Positions 34,511 to 43,069 of a stretch of 64,000 nt of DNA are shown piece after piece. Under the pieces are notes generated by a model that was not told the origin of the DNA, searched no databases, and saw only the letters and a program-made list of their open reading frames with translations. The translations under genes and the position numbers were made by a program. Location: contig NZ_LZIL01000076.1 in the NCBI RefSeq assembly GCF_001667075.1, forward strand, positions 34,779 to 98,778. The letters are read 5' to 3'. How positions within the stretch are numbered: position 1 is the stretch's first letter; each line of letters starts with the position of its first letter. Origin of the DNA: Mycobacterium sp. 852014-52450_SCH5900713. GTDB taxonomy: Bacteria > Actinomycetota > Actinomycetes > Mycobacteriales > Mycobacteriaceae.

Positions 34511-34834
34511 ATGAGAATTCGTGTTCGCCGCGTGGCGGGCGCCGTCGCGGTGGCGTTAGCGCCCATGACCTACATGGCAGCGGTGTCTCCGGGAATGAGC
34601 TCGGCTCAGCCCCCGGATTGTGGTCCTGGCAACTGGTGGAACCCGGGAGCCAACGCCTGCCAACCCGTCACACCCCCGCCACCGCCGGACTGCGGCCCAG
34701 GCAACTGGTGGAACCCAGGAGCCAACGCCTGCCAACCCGTCACACCCCCGCCACCGCCGGACTGCGGCCCAGGCAACTGGTGGAACCCAGGTCCCAATGC
34801 CTGCGAACCGGTAGTGCCGCCCCCACCGTCGTAA
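34511..34834 (+). CDS. Secreted Cys/Trp/Pro tandem-repeat protein
   Basis: 107 aa from ATG 34511, with GATGGGAGGG upstream. Signal peptide: MRIRVRRVAG, hydrophobic AVAVALAPMTYMAAV, cleavage likely after MSSA. The mature protein is three copies of a 24-residue unit, each with PPDCGPGNWWNPG, a second Cys in NACQPV or NACEPV, and a Pro run. Two cysteines per unit could pair as small disulfide loops displaying the WW pair. Similar Cys/Trp/Pro secreted proteins occur in mycobacteria, with unknown function; wall polysaccharide binding is a guess. Confidence 0.75.
   Translation: MRIRVRRVAGAVAVALAPMTYMAAVSPGMSSAQPPDCGPGNWWNPGANACQPVTPPPPPDCGPGNWWNPGANACQPVTPPPPPDCGPGNWWNPGPNACEPVVPPPPS
34610..34825 (+). 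repeat. Three tandem 72-bp repeats within the secreted protein gene
   Basis: Units at 34610-34681, 34682-34753 and 34754-34825. Units 1 and 2 encode identical peptides and differ at a few third positions; unit 3 starts identical to unit 2 and diverges in its last third. The length is a multiple of three, so copy number can change without breaking the frame. Confidence 0.9.
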
Positions 34835-34905
34835 GCCCGGTCAGTCCACGGGGCTGCGCTTAATTGCGCCGGGGGGCTCGGGACCAAAACCGCCTCTGAA
34901 CTGTG

Positions 34906-34979
34906 TCGGGCTGACAGGATTTGAACCTGCGACCACTTGACCCCCAGTCAAGTGCGCTACCAAACTGCGCCACAGCCCG
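34906..34979 (-). tRNA. tRNA-Pro (GGG)
   Basis: Cloverleaf of 74 nt on the minus strand: acceptor CGGGCTG pairs with CAGCCCG, discriminator A, anticodon stem CTTGA/TCAAG around loop CTGGGGG giving anticodon GGG, T-arm with GGTTCAAATCC. CCA is not encoded. It sits just upstream of der-cmk in terms of window position but downstream in their transcription direction; the same strand is used. Confidence 0.95.
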
Positions 34980-35189
34980 GTGCCGCCTCGATCACTGGCA
35001 GCAGGTCGAAAGCCTACCGTAGAGAACCCGCTACCCCAGCAATGAGGTCCGGGCTCGCGGCCCTAGAACCACTGCCGCGCGCACGATCCGGGTCGGCGAC
35101 CACGAGGTGATTCGCGAATGTGATATCGCCGATGCTATCGAGTTCGGGACCTCCGATTGGTCCGGGAGAGCCACCGCCAGAACCAGAGG

Positions 35190-36590
35190 TCAGCGCCGCT
35201 TGGTGCCCCGCTTTTCGCGTACCCGGACGTTGATCCGGATCGGGCTGCCCTCGAAACCGAAGGCCTCGCGCAGCCGCCGCTCCAGGAAGCGCCGGTAACC
35301 GGCCTCCAAGAACCCCGTGGCGAACAGCACGAACGTCGGTGGGCGGGCGGTGGCCTGGGTGGCGAACAGGATCCGCGGCTGCTTGCCTCCGCGCACGGGA
35401 GGCGGCGTCGCAGCCACCACCTCCTTGAGCCACGCATTCAACGGACCCGTCGGAATGCGCATATCCCACGACGCCAACGCCGTCTCCATCGCGGGCACCA
35501 GCTTCTGCACCGCGCGGCCCGTCCTGGCGGAGATGTTGACGCGCTGCGCCCAGCGCAGCTGCACCAGCTCGCGGTCGATCTCGCGCTCCAGCAATTCGCG
35601 CCGGTCCTCGTCCACCAGATCCCACTTGTTGAAGGCCAGCACCAGTGCCCGGCCGGCCTCGATGACCATGGACAGCACGCGCTGATCCTGCTCGGTGAGG
35701 GGCTGCGAGGCATCGATGAGCACGACCACCACCTCGGCGGAGTCGATCGCCGAGTGGGTGCGCACCGAGGCGTAGAACTCGTGCCCGCTGGCCTGGCCGA
35801 CCTTGCGTCGCAGACCCGCGGTGTCGACGAATCGCCATACCTTGCCGCCCAATTCGATCAGCGAGTCCACCGGGTCCACGGTCGTCCCGGCGACGTCGTG
35901 CACCACCGAACGCTCGTCCCCGGCCAGCTTGTTCAGCAGCGAGCTCTTCCCCACATTGGGCTTGCCGACCAGCGCGACGCGTCGAGGCCCGCCCGGTGCG
36001 GGCGTCGCCTCGGACACCTCCGGCAGCGCCGCCAGCACCTGGTCGAGCAGGTCGGCGACGCCGCGACCGTGGATCGCGCTGACGGCATGCGGCTCGCCGA
36101 GCCCCAGCGACCACAACGCCGCCGCGTCGGCTTCACCCTTCTCACTGTCAACCTTGTTGGCGGCCAGGAACACTGGCTTGCCCGAGCGCAACAGGATGCG
36201 GGCCGCGGCCTCGTCGGCGGCGGTCGCGCCGACCGTGGCGTCGACCACCAGGATGACCGCATCGGCGGTGCGCATGGCCACCGATGCCTGCTCGGCCACC
36301 AACTGCTGCAGGCCCTTGGCGTCAGGCTCCCACCCTCCGGTGTCCTGCACGACGAAACGGCGGCCGGTCCAGAGCGCGTCGTAGGACACCCGGTCGCGGG
36401 TCACCCCGGGAATGTCCTGCACCACCGCCTCGCGCCGGCCCAGGATCCGGTTGACCAACGTCGACTTGCCGACGTTGGGCCGTCCGACCACCGCCACGAC
36501 GGGCGCGGGCCCGGCTTCGGCCAGCTCTTCGAGCCCGAATTCGACTGATTCCCAATCGCTTTCGTCGGCCCAGGTACCGTCAGAAGTCAC
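35190..36590 (-). CDS. der: Ribosome-assembly GTPase Der (EngA)
   Basis: 466 aa from GTG 36590, which overlaps the cmk stop (GTGA). Two tandem GTPase domains: G1 of the first GRPNVGKS (36-43), DTGGWEPD, NKVDSEKG; second GKPNVGKSSL, DTAGLRR, NKWDLVD; then the C-terminal KH-like domain ending VREKRGTKRR. A 28-residue acidic N-terminal extension is usual in actinobacteria. Der acts in maturation of the 50S subunit. Last gene of the long minus-strand block. Confidence 0.97.
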   Translation of the reverse strand: MTSDGTWADESDWESVEFGLEELAEAGPAPVVAVVGRPNVGKSTLVNRILGRREAVVQDIPGVTRDRVSYDALWTGRRFVVQDTGGWEPDAKGLQQLVAEQASVAMRTADAVILVVDATVGATAADEAAARILLRSGKPVFLAANKVDSEKGEADAAALWSLGLGEPHAVSAIHGRGVADLLDQVLAALPEVSEATPAPGGPRRVALVGKPNVGKSSLLNKLAGDERSVVHDVAGTTVDPVDSLIELGGKVWRFVDTAGLRRKVGQASGHEFYASVRTHSAIDSAEVVVVLIDASQPLTEQDQRVLSMVIEAGRALVLAFNKWDLVDEDRRELLEREIDRELVQLRWAQRVNISARTGRAVQKLVPAMETALASWDMRIPTGPLNAWLKEVVAATPPPVRGGKQPRILFATQATARPPTFVLFATGFLEAGYRRFLERRLREAFGFEGSPIRINVRVREKRGTKRR

Positions 36591-37270
36591 CGCACCGCTC
36601 CGCTTCGCTGCTCGACCAACTCCAGCAGGTGGTCGATGACCTGCGCTTCCGTCATCTCGCTGGTGTCGACCACCACCGCGTCGGGCGCGGCGCGCAGCGG
36701 CGACACCGCCCGGGTGGAATCCAGATGGTCGCGCCGCCGGACGTCGGCCAGCACCGCGTCGTAGTCGCCGGTCAGCCCGGCCGCGACGTTCTGATCGTTG
36801 CGGCGCCGCGCGCGGGTTTCGGCCGACGCGGTCAGAAAGATCTTCACGGGGGCGTCTGGCAGGACGACGGTTCCGATGTCTCGCCCCTCGACGACGACGC
36901 TGCCCGAGCCCGCGGCCATTTCGCGCTGCAGCCCGACGAGGCGGGCGCGCACGGCGGGGACGGACGACACCGCCGACACCGCCCGGGTAACCTCGTCGCC
37001 GCGGATCTCAACCGAAACATCCTCTCCCGCAAGGAAGTATCGGTCACCCTCGGGGTGGTAGTCCACCGACAGCTGTGCCGTCGACCCGATGCGGCCGACG
37101 GCTTCGGCATCCGCCGGGTCGATGCCGGCGCGCAGTACCGCCAGGGTCACCATCCGGTACATCGCCCCGGTGTCCAGGTAGCGGGCGCCCAGCGCGCGCG
37201 CCAATCCCCTTGACACCGAGGATTTTCCGGTTCCGGCGGGCCCATCGATGGCCACCACCACAGGATTCAC
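36587..37270 (-). CDS. cmk: Cytidylate kinase Cmk
   Basis: 227 aa from GTG 37270. Walker A GPAGTGKSSVSRGLA (10-), LDTGAMYRMVTLA, the NMP-binding part SVEIRGDEVTRAVSAVS, VVEGRDIGTVVLPDA and RRRNDQN lid. Phosphorylates CMP and dCMP using ATP. Overlaps the pseudouridine synthase gene upstream and der downstream by four bases each, so translation is coupled. Confidence 0.96.
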   Translation of the reverse strand: MNPVVVAIDGPAGTGKSSVSRGLARALGARYLDTGAMYRMVTLAVLRAGIDPADAEAVGRIGSTAQLSVDYHPEGDRYFLAGEDVSVEIRGDEVTRAVSAVSSVPAVRARLVGLQREMAAGSGSVVVEGRDIGTVVLPDAPVKIFLTASAETRARRRNDQNVAAGLTGDYDAVLADVRRRDHLDSTRAVSPLRAAPDAVVVDTSEMTEAQVIDHLLELVEQRSGAVR

Positions 37271-38013
37271 AGGCCGACCGCCTTGTACAGTTGGCCGACC
37301 TCGCCCTGGTTCAGCGCCCGGAAGCTGCCCGGCCGCTGCTTGCCCAGCGACACCGGTCCGATGTCGGTGCGCACCAGCGCTTCGACCGGGAAGCCGACCG
37401 CGGCCAGCAGCCGGCGCACGATCCGATTCCGCCCCTCGTGCAACACCACGCGCACCAGCGTCTTGCCCGGAATGGCGTCCACCACCGCGAATTCGTCGAC
37501 GCGCACGGGGCCGTCGTCCAGTTCGATTCCCGCCTTCAGCCTTTTGCCCAGCCCCCGCGGCACCGACCCGGTCACCGTGGCCAGGTACGTCTTGGGCACC
37601 TCGTGGGAGGGATGCATCAGCCGGTGCGCCAGCTCGCCGTCGTTGGTCAGCAGGATCAGCCCCTCGGTGTCGGCGTCCAACCGCCCGACGTGAAAGAGGT
37701 TCTTGTTGCCGCGCACCTTGCGCTCCACCAGGTCGCCGATGCACGGCCGGCCGCGGTCGTCGGACATGGTGGAATGCATGCCCCGCGGCTTGTTCAGCGC
37801 CAGGTACACCAGCGACTCGTCGAGAACCACCCTCGCGCCGTCAACGCGGATCACCGAGGTGTCGGGGTCCACCCGGGTGCCCAATTCGGTCACCACCTGC
37901 CCGTCGACCTCGACACGGCCGTCGATGATCAACTTCTCGGCGGCCCGGCGCGACGCAATTCCGGCTTGGGACAACACCTTTTGCAGGCGGATCCCCTCAG
38001 TCTCGACCATCAA
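37267..38013 (-). CDS. Ribosomal RNA pseudouridine synthase (RluB/RsuA type)
   Basis: 248 aa. N-terminal S4 RNA-binding domain (IRLQKVLSQAGIASRRAAEK, DGRVEVDGQVV), then the catalytic domain with the Asp in HVGRLDADTEGLILLTNDGE, followed by KTYLATVTGSVP and LHEGRNRIVRRLLAAVGFPV. It corresponds to Rv1711. The likely target is a 23S rRNA uridine near the peptidyl-transferase centre, as for RluB (from family knowledge). Four-base overlaps with scpB and cmk. Confidence 0.93.
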   Translation of the reverse strand: MMVETEGIRLQKVLSQAGIASRRAAEKLIIDGRVEVDGQVVTELGTRVDPDTSVIRVDGARVVLDESLVYLALNKPRGMHSTMSDDRGRPCIGDLVERKVRGNKNLFHVGRLDADTEGLILLTNDGELAHRLMHPSHEVPKTYLATVTGSVPRGLGKRLKAGIELDDGPVRVDEFAVVDAIPGKTLVRVVLHEGRNRIVRRLLAAVGFPVEALVRTDIGPVSLGKQRPGSFRALNQGEVGQLYKAVGL

Positions 38014-38705
38014 TCGTGGTCCACGTCGAACGTCAGCGCCTGCTCGGGCGCCTGACCGCCCGACAGCTTGATGAAACGCGGCTCACTGTCCAGGGATTCG
38101 CTCAGGTCTTCGATCGTGTCGACGTCGGGCAGCAGCGGGGCGATGTCGGGAAGGTCGGCGAGCGACGTCAACCCCAACCGCTCCAGGAACAGGTCGGTGG
38201 TCGCGAACGTCACCGCGCCGGTGTCGTCGTCGACCCCGGCCTCGGTGATCAGGCCGCGCGCCAACAGCGTGCGCATGACGGCGTCCACGTTGACTCCGCG
38301 GACCGCGCTGACGCGCGCCCGGGTCACCGGCTGGCGGTAGGCCACCACGGCCAGGGTTTCCAGCGCGGCCCGGGTGAGCTTGGACCGCGCGCCGTCCAGC
38401 AGCAGCTTCTCCACGTATGGCGCGAACCGGGAGCGGGTGTACATCCGCCAGCCCTCGCCGGTTTGGCGCAAATCGATGCCGCTGCCGCGTTCGGTGAGTT
38501 CGTCGGCCATCTGTTGCAGCCGCGCGGCGACCCGGTAGACGGGTTGCTGCGTGGCCGAACCCAGTGCCTCGGCGCTGACCGGAGTGTCGACCACCAGGAG
38601 CAGCGCCTCCAGCACGGAGCCGAGTTCCTCGGCGTCCATCGGCGCCGCCTCGGCGATCTCCGGGATACCCGCGTCGAGATCGACGTCGGGCTCGTACTCA
38701 GTCAT
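38010..38705 (-). CDS. scpB: Segregation and condensation protein ScpB
   Basis: 231 aa. Winged-helix protein with LGSVLEALLLVVDTPVSAEA, YVEKLLLDGARSKLTRAALE, VVAYRQPVTRARVSAVRG and LLARGLITEAGVDDD, all typical ScpB. An acidic N-terminal tail precedes the first domain. ScpB dimers bind ScpA and the SMC complex in chromosome organisation. The start follows the scpA stop with no spacing. Confidence 0.95.
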   Translation of the reverse strand: MTEYEPDVDLDAGIPEIAEAAPMDAEELGSVLEALLLVVDTPVSAEALGSATQQPVYRVAARLQQMADELTERGSGIDLRQTGEGWRMYTRSRFAPYVEKLLLDGARSKLTRAALETLAVVAYRQPVTRARVSAVRGVNVDAVMRTLLARGLITEAGVDDDTGAVTFATTDLFLERLGLTSLADLPDIAPLLPDVDTIEDLSESLDSEPRFIKLSGGQAPEQALTFDVDHD

Positions 38706-39521
38706 CTATTCGTCCCGCACTTCTACCAAGGCTTCGCTGGCCGGACGTTCCCCGGTCCAAGAAATCTGGAGCACGCCAAGGGGCTCCGACTGGTCGAATG
38801 CTACCGTCCGGCTCCGATACAACTCGAGCAGCGCCAGGAAGCGCCCGACGACCTCCATCGGCGCCTCGCAGTCGGCGACCAGCTCGGAAAACGTCGCCCA
38901 GTGGCCGCTGCCGCGAGACTCCAGGATCGCCAGCAACTTCTTGGCCTGCTCGGGCACCGAGACCGCCACCTCGTGCAGGTGCCCGACGGCCACAGTGGGA
39001 ACGGGGCGCGGGCTGAACGCGATCGCGGCGATCTGGGCGAACCGTTCGGCGTCGACGCCCAGCATCACCTCGGGCAGCAGCTCGGTGAACCGGTCCTCCA
39101 GCGCCACCGCGCGCGGGTAGCTGCGCAGCGCCGTGGCCTCCAGCTCGGCGAACATCTCCGCGACGTGCTTGAACGCGCGGTACTGCAGCAGCCGGGCGAA
39201 CAGCAGGTCGCGCACCTCCAGCAGCGCCAGGTCCTCTTCGTCGTCGATCTGGCCGGCCGGCAGCAGCCGGGCGGCCTTGAGGTCGAGCAGGGTCGCGGCG
39301 ACCACCAGGAACGCGGTCGTCTCCTCCAGGTCGAGCTGGGAGCCGATCGCGCGGGTGTAGGCGATGAAGTCGTCGGTGACCTGATGCAGCGCCACCTCGG
39401 TGACGTCGAGCCGGTGGGCGAAGATCAGCTGCAGCAGCAGATCGAACGGCCCCTCGAAGTTGGTCAGGCGGACTTGAAAACCGTTCTTGGGTGGCGCCTC
39501 ACCGTTCGCGCTGGCCGTCAC
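38706..39521 (-). CDS. scpA: Segregation and condensation protein ScpA (kleisin)
   Basis: 271 aa. N-terminal FEGPFDLLLQLIFAHRLDVT and the helical VTDDFIAYTRAI, FLVVAATLLDLKAARLLP, then a C-terminal winged helix with SFLALLELYRSRTVAFDQ-like sequence. Bridges the SMC heads. Overlaps the parA stop by four bases. Together with ScpB and the neighbouring ParA and XerD it forms a chromosome-segregation group. Confidence 0.95.
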   Translation of the reverse strand: MTASANGEAPPKNGFQVRLTNFEGPFDLLLQLIFAHRLDVTEVALHQVTDDFIAYTRAIGSQLDLEETTAFLVVAATLLDLKAARLLPAGQIDDEEDLALLEVRDLLFARLLQYRAFKHVAEMFAELEATALRSYPRAVALEDRFTELLPEVMLGVDAERFAQIAAIAFSPRPVPTVAVGHLHEVAVSVPEQAKKLLAILESRGSGHWATFSELVADCEAPMEVVGRFLALLELYRSRTVAFDQSEPLGVLQISWTGERPASEALVEVRDE

Positions 39522-40381
39522 GCGCCGAATCGGTCGATGAACTCGCGGGCCAGGGCGCGGTAGGCGACGGCACCCGTCGAGCGCGGGGCCCAGGTCGTGA
39601 TCGGCTCGCCAGCCACGCTGGTCTCCGGAAATCGGACCGTCCGGGTGATGACGGTGTCGAACACCAGGTCGCCGAACCGCTCCACCACCCGGGCCATCAC
39701 CTCACGCGAGTTGACGGTGCGCGGGTCATACCGGGTCAGCAGGATCCCGCTGATTTCCAGCTTGGGGTTGAGCCGGTCGCGCACCTTGTCGACGGTGTCC
39801 GTCAGCAGCGCCAGGCCGCGCAGTGAGAAGAACTCGCATTCGGTGGGGATCACCACGCCGTCCGAGCAGGCCAGACCGTTCACCGTCAGCAACCCCAGCG
39901 ACGGCTGGCAGTCGATCAGGACGTAGTCGTAGCGGTCCAGCACCGGATGCAGCGCCCGGCCCAGCGTCTGCTCGCGGCCCACCTCGTTGACCAGCTGGAT
40001 CTCGGCGGCGGACAGGTCGATGTTGCTGGGCACCAGGTCCAAATACCTGATCCGGGTTTGCATCAGCACGTCGTCGAGCGACACGCGCGGCTCGACCAGG
40101 ACGTTGTGGATGGTCTTCTCCAGCTCGTAGTGCGGCACGCCGAGCCCGGCGGACAGCGCACCCTGCGGGTCCATGTCCACCAGCAGCACCCGCCGGCCGT
40201 ATTCGGCGAGCGCGGCGCCCAGATTGATCGTCGACGTGGTCTTCCCGACGCCACCCTTCTGGTTGCACATCGCGACGACTTTGGCCGGGCCGTGCGTGGT
40301 GCGCGGCTGCGGTTCCGGGATCGCCCGCGGCGGCCGCCCGGTCAGACCGAGCTCGACGCCGCTGTCCGGCTGCTCAGTCAT
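39518..40381 (-). CDS. ParA/Soj-family ATPase
   Basis: 287 aa from ATG 40381; an open frame reaches 40465 and would give a longer protein. Deviant Walker A KGGVGKTTSTINLG (Lys42 and Lys47), LLVDMDPQGALSAGLGV, Walker B YDYVLIDCQPSLGLLTVN, ILLTRYDPRT. It matches Rv1708, a ParA homologue distinct from the parAB copy near oriC. Probably helps position or segregate DNA with ScpAB; no ParB partner is adjacent. Confidence 0.92.
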   Translation of the reverse strand: MTEQPDSGVELGLTGRPPRAIPEPQPRTTHGPAKVVAMCNQKGGVGKTTSTINLGAALAEYGRRVLLVDMDPQGALSAGLGVPHYELEKTIHNVLVEPRVSLDDVLMQTRIRYLDLVPSNIDLSAAEIQLVNEVGREQTLGRALHPVLDRYDYVLIDCQPSLGLLTVNGLACSDGVVIPTECEFFSLRGLALLTDTVDKVRDRLNPKLEISGILLTRYDPRTVNSREVMARVVERFGDLVFDTVITRTVRFPETSVAGEPITTWAPRSTGAVAYRALAREFIDRFGA

Positions 40382-40706
40382 GGCGGGGGTGTTCGGGAGG
40401 TGAACATCGATCGAAAGTCTAACGGGTTCGAGCGCCGCAGCCGGGCGACCCGCAGGGCGTTTCACCAGCGAATCTCACCGGATTTGCGCTGGTAGTGCGC
40501 CTGGCGACGGTAATCGTTAACAGCAGTCACACCAGCACCACTGGGGCGGTGGTGGGCGGATTTCCAACTTGATATCGCGGGCGATATCGCGCGGCGGTGG
40601 GAGTGGCGCCGAGATCATCGTGCGGGTTGTGATTCCGGTGCCGCGACGACCTTGACGGCAATCTGGGCGCCCGTTACCCGGCGGCCTTCCGCACTACTGT
40701 GGCTTC
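40382..40706. other. Intergenic region between parA and the O-methyltransferase gene
   Basis: About 325 bases between divergent genes. In M. tuberculosis the equivalent place holds Rv1704c-Rv1707 (amino-acid permease cycA, PPE22, PPE23 and a sulfate-permease-like gene); none of these is present. A palindromic GATATCGCGGGCGATATCGC (40572-40591) stands out and may be an operator or remnant. Confidence 0.5.
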
Positions 40707-41459
40707 ATGGACCTCAAGCGACGAATCCCTCTGCTGCGATGGTCGGTCTGGCGGATGGCGACGGGCGCGCGCAACATCACCACGACGGGCCAGATCGGCG
40801 ACGGACGCGAGGCCGCCGCGGTGGACTACGTCCTGCGCAACGCCAAGGCCGGCGACATCGACGACGTGCTGGCCACCATCGACAAGTTCGCCTACGAGAA
40901 GTCGATGCTGATCAACGTCGGCGACGAGAAGGGCCAACTCCTCGACGCCGCGGTGCGCCGCGCCGACCCGGCGGTGGCGCTGGAATTGGGCACCTACGTC
41001 GGATACGGCGCGCTGCGCATCGCCCGCGCCGCCCCGAACGCGACGGTGTACTCCGTCGAACTCGCCGAGGCCAACGCCGCCAACGCCCGGCGCATCTGGG
41101 CCCACGCCGGCGTCGCCGACCGGGTGACGTGTGTCGTCGGCACCATCGGTGACGGCGGGCGCACCCTGGACGCGCTGGCCAGCGAGCACGGGTTCGCGTC
41201 GAGCGCCCTCGACTTCGCCTTCCTCGACCACGACAAGGACGCCTACCTGGACGACCTGCACAGCATCATGGCGCGGGGGTGGCTGCGCCCGGGTGCGATC
41301 GTGGTCGCCGACAATGTCCGGGTGCCGGGCGCGCCGAAGTACCGCGAGTACATGCGCCAGCAGCAGGGCAAGCAATGGAACACCGTCGAGCACAAGGCGC
41401 ACCTGGAATACCAGTCGCTGGTGTCCGACCTGGTGCTGGAGTCCGAGTACCTGGGTTAG
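40707..41459 (+). CDS. Catechol O-methyltransferase-like SAM enzyme
   Basis: 250 aa from ATG 40707. SAM-dependent class I fold: GDEKGQLLDAAV, LELGTYVGYGALRIA, VYSVELAEANAANARRIW, ALDFAFLDHDKDAYLDDL, and metal-site residues in VADNVRVPGAPKYREYM. It matches Rv1703c, annotated as a catechol O-methyltransferase. Natural substrate unknown. It is the only plus-strand gene in the conserved block and converges on xerD. Confidence 0.9.
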   Translation: MDLKRRIPLLRWSVWRMATGARNITTTGQIGDGREAAAVDYVLRNAKAGDIDDVLATIDKFAYEKSMLINVGDEKGQLLDAAVRRADPAVALELGTYVGYGALRIARAAPNATVYSVELAEANAANARRIWAHAGVADRVTCVVGTIGDGGRTLDALASEHGFASSALDFAFLDHDKDAYLDDLHSIMARGWLRPGAIVVADNVRVPGAPKYREYMRQQQGKQWNTVEHKAHLEYQSLVSDLVLESEYLG

Positions 41460-41463
41460 GTCG

Positions 41464-41479
41464 GCCCGGCTTCACGGGC
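41464..41479. terminator. Possible hairpin between convergent O-methyltransferase and xerD
   Basis: GCCCG and CGGGC arms around GCTTCA in the 48-base gap between two convergent stops. No T-run, as is common for mycobacterial terminators. The stem is short, so support is weak. Confidence 0.3.
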
Positions 41480-41507
41480 ACACGAATGCGATCGGCGGGC
41501 ATCCCGA

Positions 41508-42449
41508 TTACCGCGCTCGCGGATGCGCTTCCGCCCACACCTCGCGCAGCGCGTGCACGGTGACCATCGTGTAGATCTGCGTCGTCGTCACCGAGGCGTG
41601 TCCCAGCAACTCCTGCACGACGCGCACGTCGGCGCCGCCCTCGAGCAGGTGGGTCGCGAACGAGTGCCGCAGCATGTGCGGGGACACGCCCGACTTGATC
41701 CCGGCGCGCTCGGCGGCGTCCTGCAGGACCTGCCAGGCGCTTTGCCGCGACAGCCGCCCGCCGCGCACATTGAGGAAGATGGCCGGTATGCCGCGGCCGC
41801 GACGGGCCAGGTCCGGCCGGCCGCGCACCAGATAGGCGTCCAGCGCGTGCACGGCGGGCCGCCCGATCGGCACCAGCCGCTGCTTGCCGCCCTTGCCGCG
41901 CAGCAGCACCGACCTGGCCCGGGTGTCGATGTCGTCGACGTCGAGGCCGACGGCCTCGGAGATGCGCGCGCCGGTCGAATACAGGAGTTCCAGCAGCGTC
42001 CGGTTGCGCAGCGTGAGCGGGCCGTCGGAAGCGCTGTCGCCGCCCGCACCGTCCAGCAGCGCCAGCACCTGGTCGATGGTCAGGCTCTTGGGGAGCCGAC
42101 GGCCCGGGGTGGGCGGGCGGACCGCGCGCGCGACGTCCAGCTCGGCCAGGCCTTCCGCCGCGGCGAACCGGTGTAGGCCGCGCACCGCGATCAGGGCCCG
42201 CGCCGCCGACACCGCGGACAGCGCCGGGCTGCCCGAGTCGGGGTCGCCGCGACGCAACGCCACCAGGAAGTCGCTCACGTCGTCCTCGCCCACCTTGGCG
42301 ATGTCGTGAATTCCGCGATCCGACAGATGCTTGGTGTAGCGGCGCAGGTCGCGACGGTAGGAGCTGAGGGTGTTCGCCGCGACGCCCCGTTCGATCGTGA
42401 GGTGGTCGAGGTAACCCTGGACTTGGGTGTCCAGGGCCACCGTTGTCAT
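41508..42449 (-). CDS. xerD: Site-specific tyrosine recombinase XerD
   Basis: 313 aa from ATG 42449. N-terminal core-binding domain (VQGYLDHLTIERGVAANTLS) and catalytic domain with the Arg in YSTGARISEAVGLDVDDID, Lys in LLRGKGGKQRLVPI, SPHMLRHSFATHLLEGGADV (HxxR), LLGHASVTTTQIYTMV with His and the nucleophile Tyr. It resolves chromosome dimers at dif with XerC. Overlaps the Nudix gene by four bases. Confidence 0.95.
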   Translation of the reverse strand: MTTVALDTQVQGYLDHLTIERGVAANTLSSYRRDLRRYTKHLSDRGIHDIAKVGEDDVSDFLVALRRGDPDSGSPALSAVSAARALIAVRGLHRFAAAEGLAELDVARAVRPPTPGRRLPKSLTIDQVLALLDGAGGDSASDGPLTLRNRTLLELLYSTGARISEAVGLDVDDIDTRARSVLLRGKGGKQRLVPIGRPAVHALDAYLVRGRPDLARRGRGIPAIFLNVRGGRLSRQSAWQVLQDAAERAGIKSGVSPHMLRHSFATHLLEGGADVRVVQELLGHASVTTTQIYTMVTVHALREVWAEAHPRAR

Positions 42450-43069
42450 TGCGTGGCCTTCCGCGCGACGAACGCCGTGGGCTTGTCGGTCCACGGGCTG
42501 TCCACCGGCCGTGGTTCGGCGACACCCTCGGTTACCACGTGGGCGGCCAAAATCCCGGCAATCGCAATGGAATTCACGATCTCACCGCTGAACACCTGGC
42601 GGACCGCCTCGCCGACGGGCACCCAGCGCATCGTCATGTCGGCTTCCTCGTGATGCGCTTCCGGCCGCGCCACTTCGGTCAGCTCGGTGGCCAGATACAC
42701 GCGCACCGATTCGTCGCTGAAGCCCGGTGCGGAATTCAGGTCGACCAGCACCTGCCACGTGCCGGCCCGCAGCCCGACCTCCTCCTGGAGTTCACGGACC
42801 GCCGTCTGCTGCGGCGGCTCCCCCACCACATCCAGCAACCCGGCCGGAAGCTCCCACAATCGCCGGCCGAACGCGTGGCGGTATTGGTAGACCATCGCGA
42901 TGTCGTCGTCCTCGTTCAACGCCACGATGGCGACGGCCCCGTAGTGCTCGACGACTTCACGAATCGCGGTGGTACCGCCCGGCATCCGGACCTGGTCACT
43001 GCGTAGCGCGAAAATCTTTCCCGTGTACAGCGTTTTCGACGACGCCGTCTCGAAATCGTGTTCAGCCAC
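42446..43069 (-). CDS. ADP-ribose pyrophosphatase-type Nudix hydrolase
   Basis: 207 aa from GTG 43069, the same length as Rv1700. Nudix box: GLLDVVGEPPQQTAVRELQE followed by EVG, with the REXXEE core. Preceding AMVYQYRHAFGRRLWELPAG is typical for ADP-ribose pyrophosphatases, which cleave ADP-ribose to AMP and ribose 5-phosphate. The gene overlaps pyrG by eight bases and xerD by four. Confidence 0.94.
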   Translation of the reverse strand: MAEHDFETASSKTLYTGKIFALRSDQVRMPGGTTAIREVVEHYGAVAIVALNEDDDIAMVYQYRHAFGRRLWELPAGLLDVVGEPPQQTAVRELQEEVGLRAGTWQVLVDLNSAPGFSDESVRVYLATELTEVARPEAHHEEADMTMRWVPVGEAVRQVFSGEIVNSIAIAGILAAHVVTEGVAEPRPVDSPWTDKPTAFVARKATQ

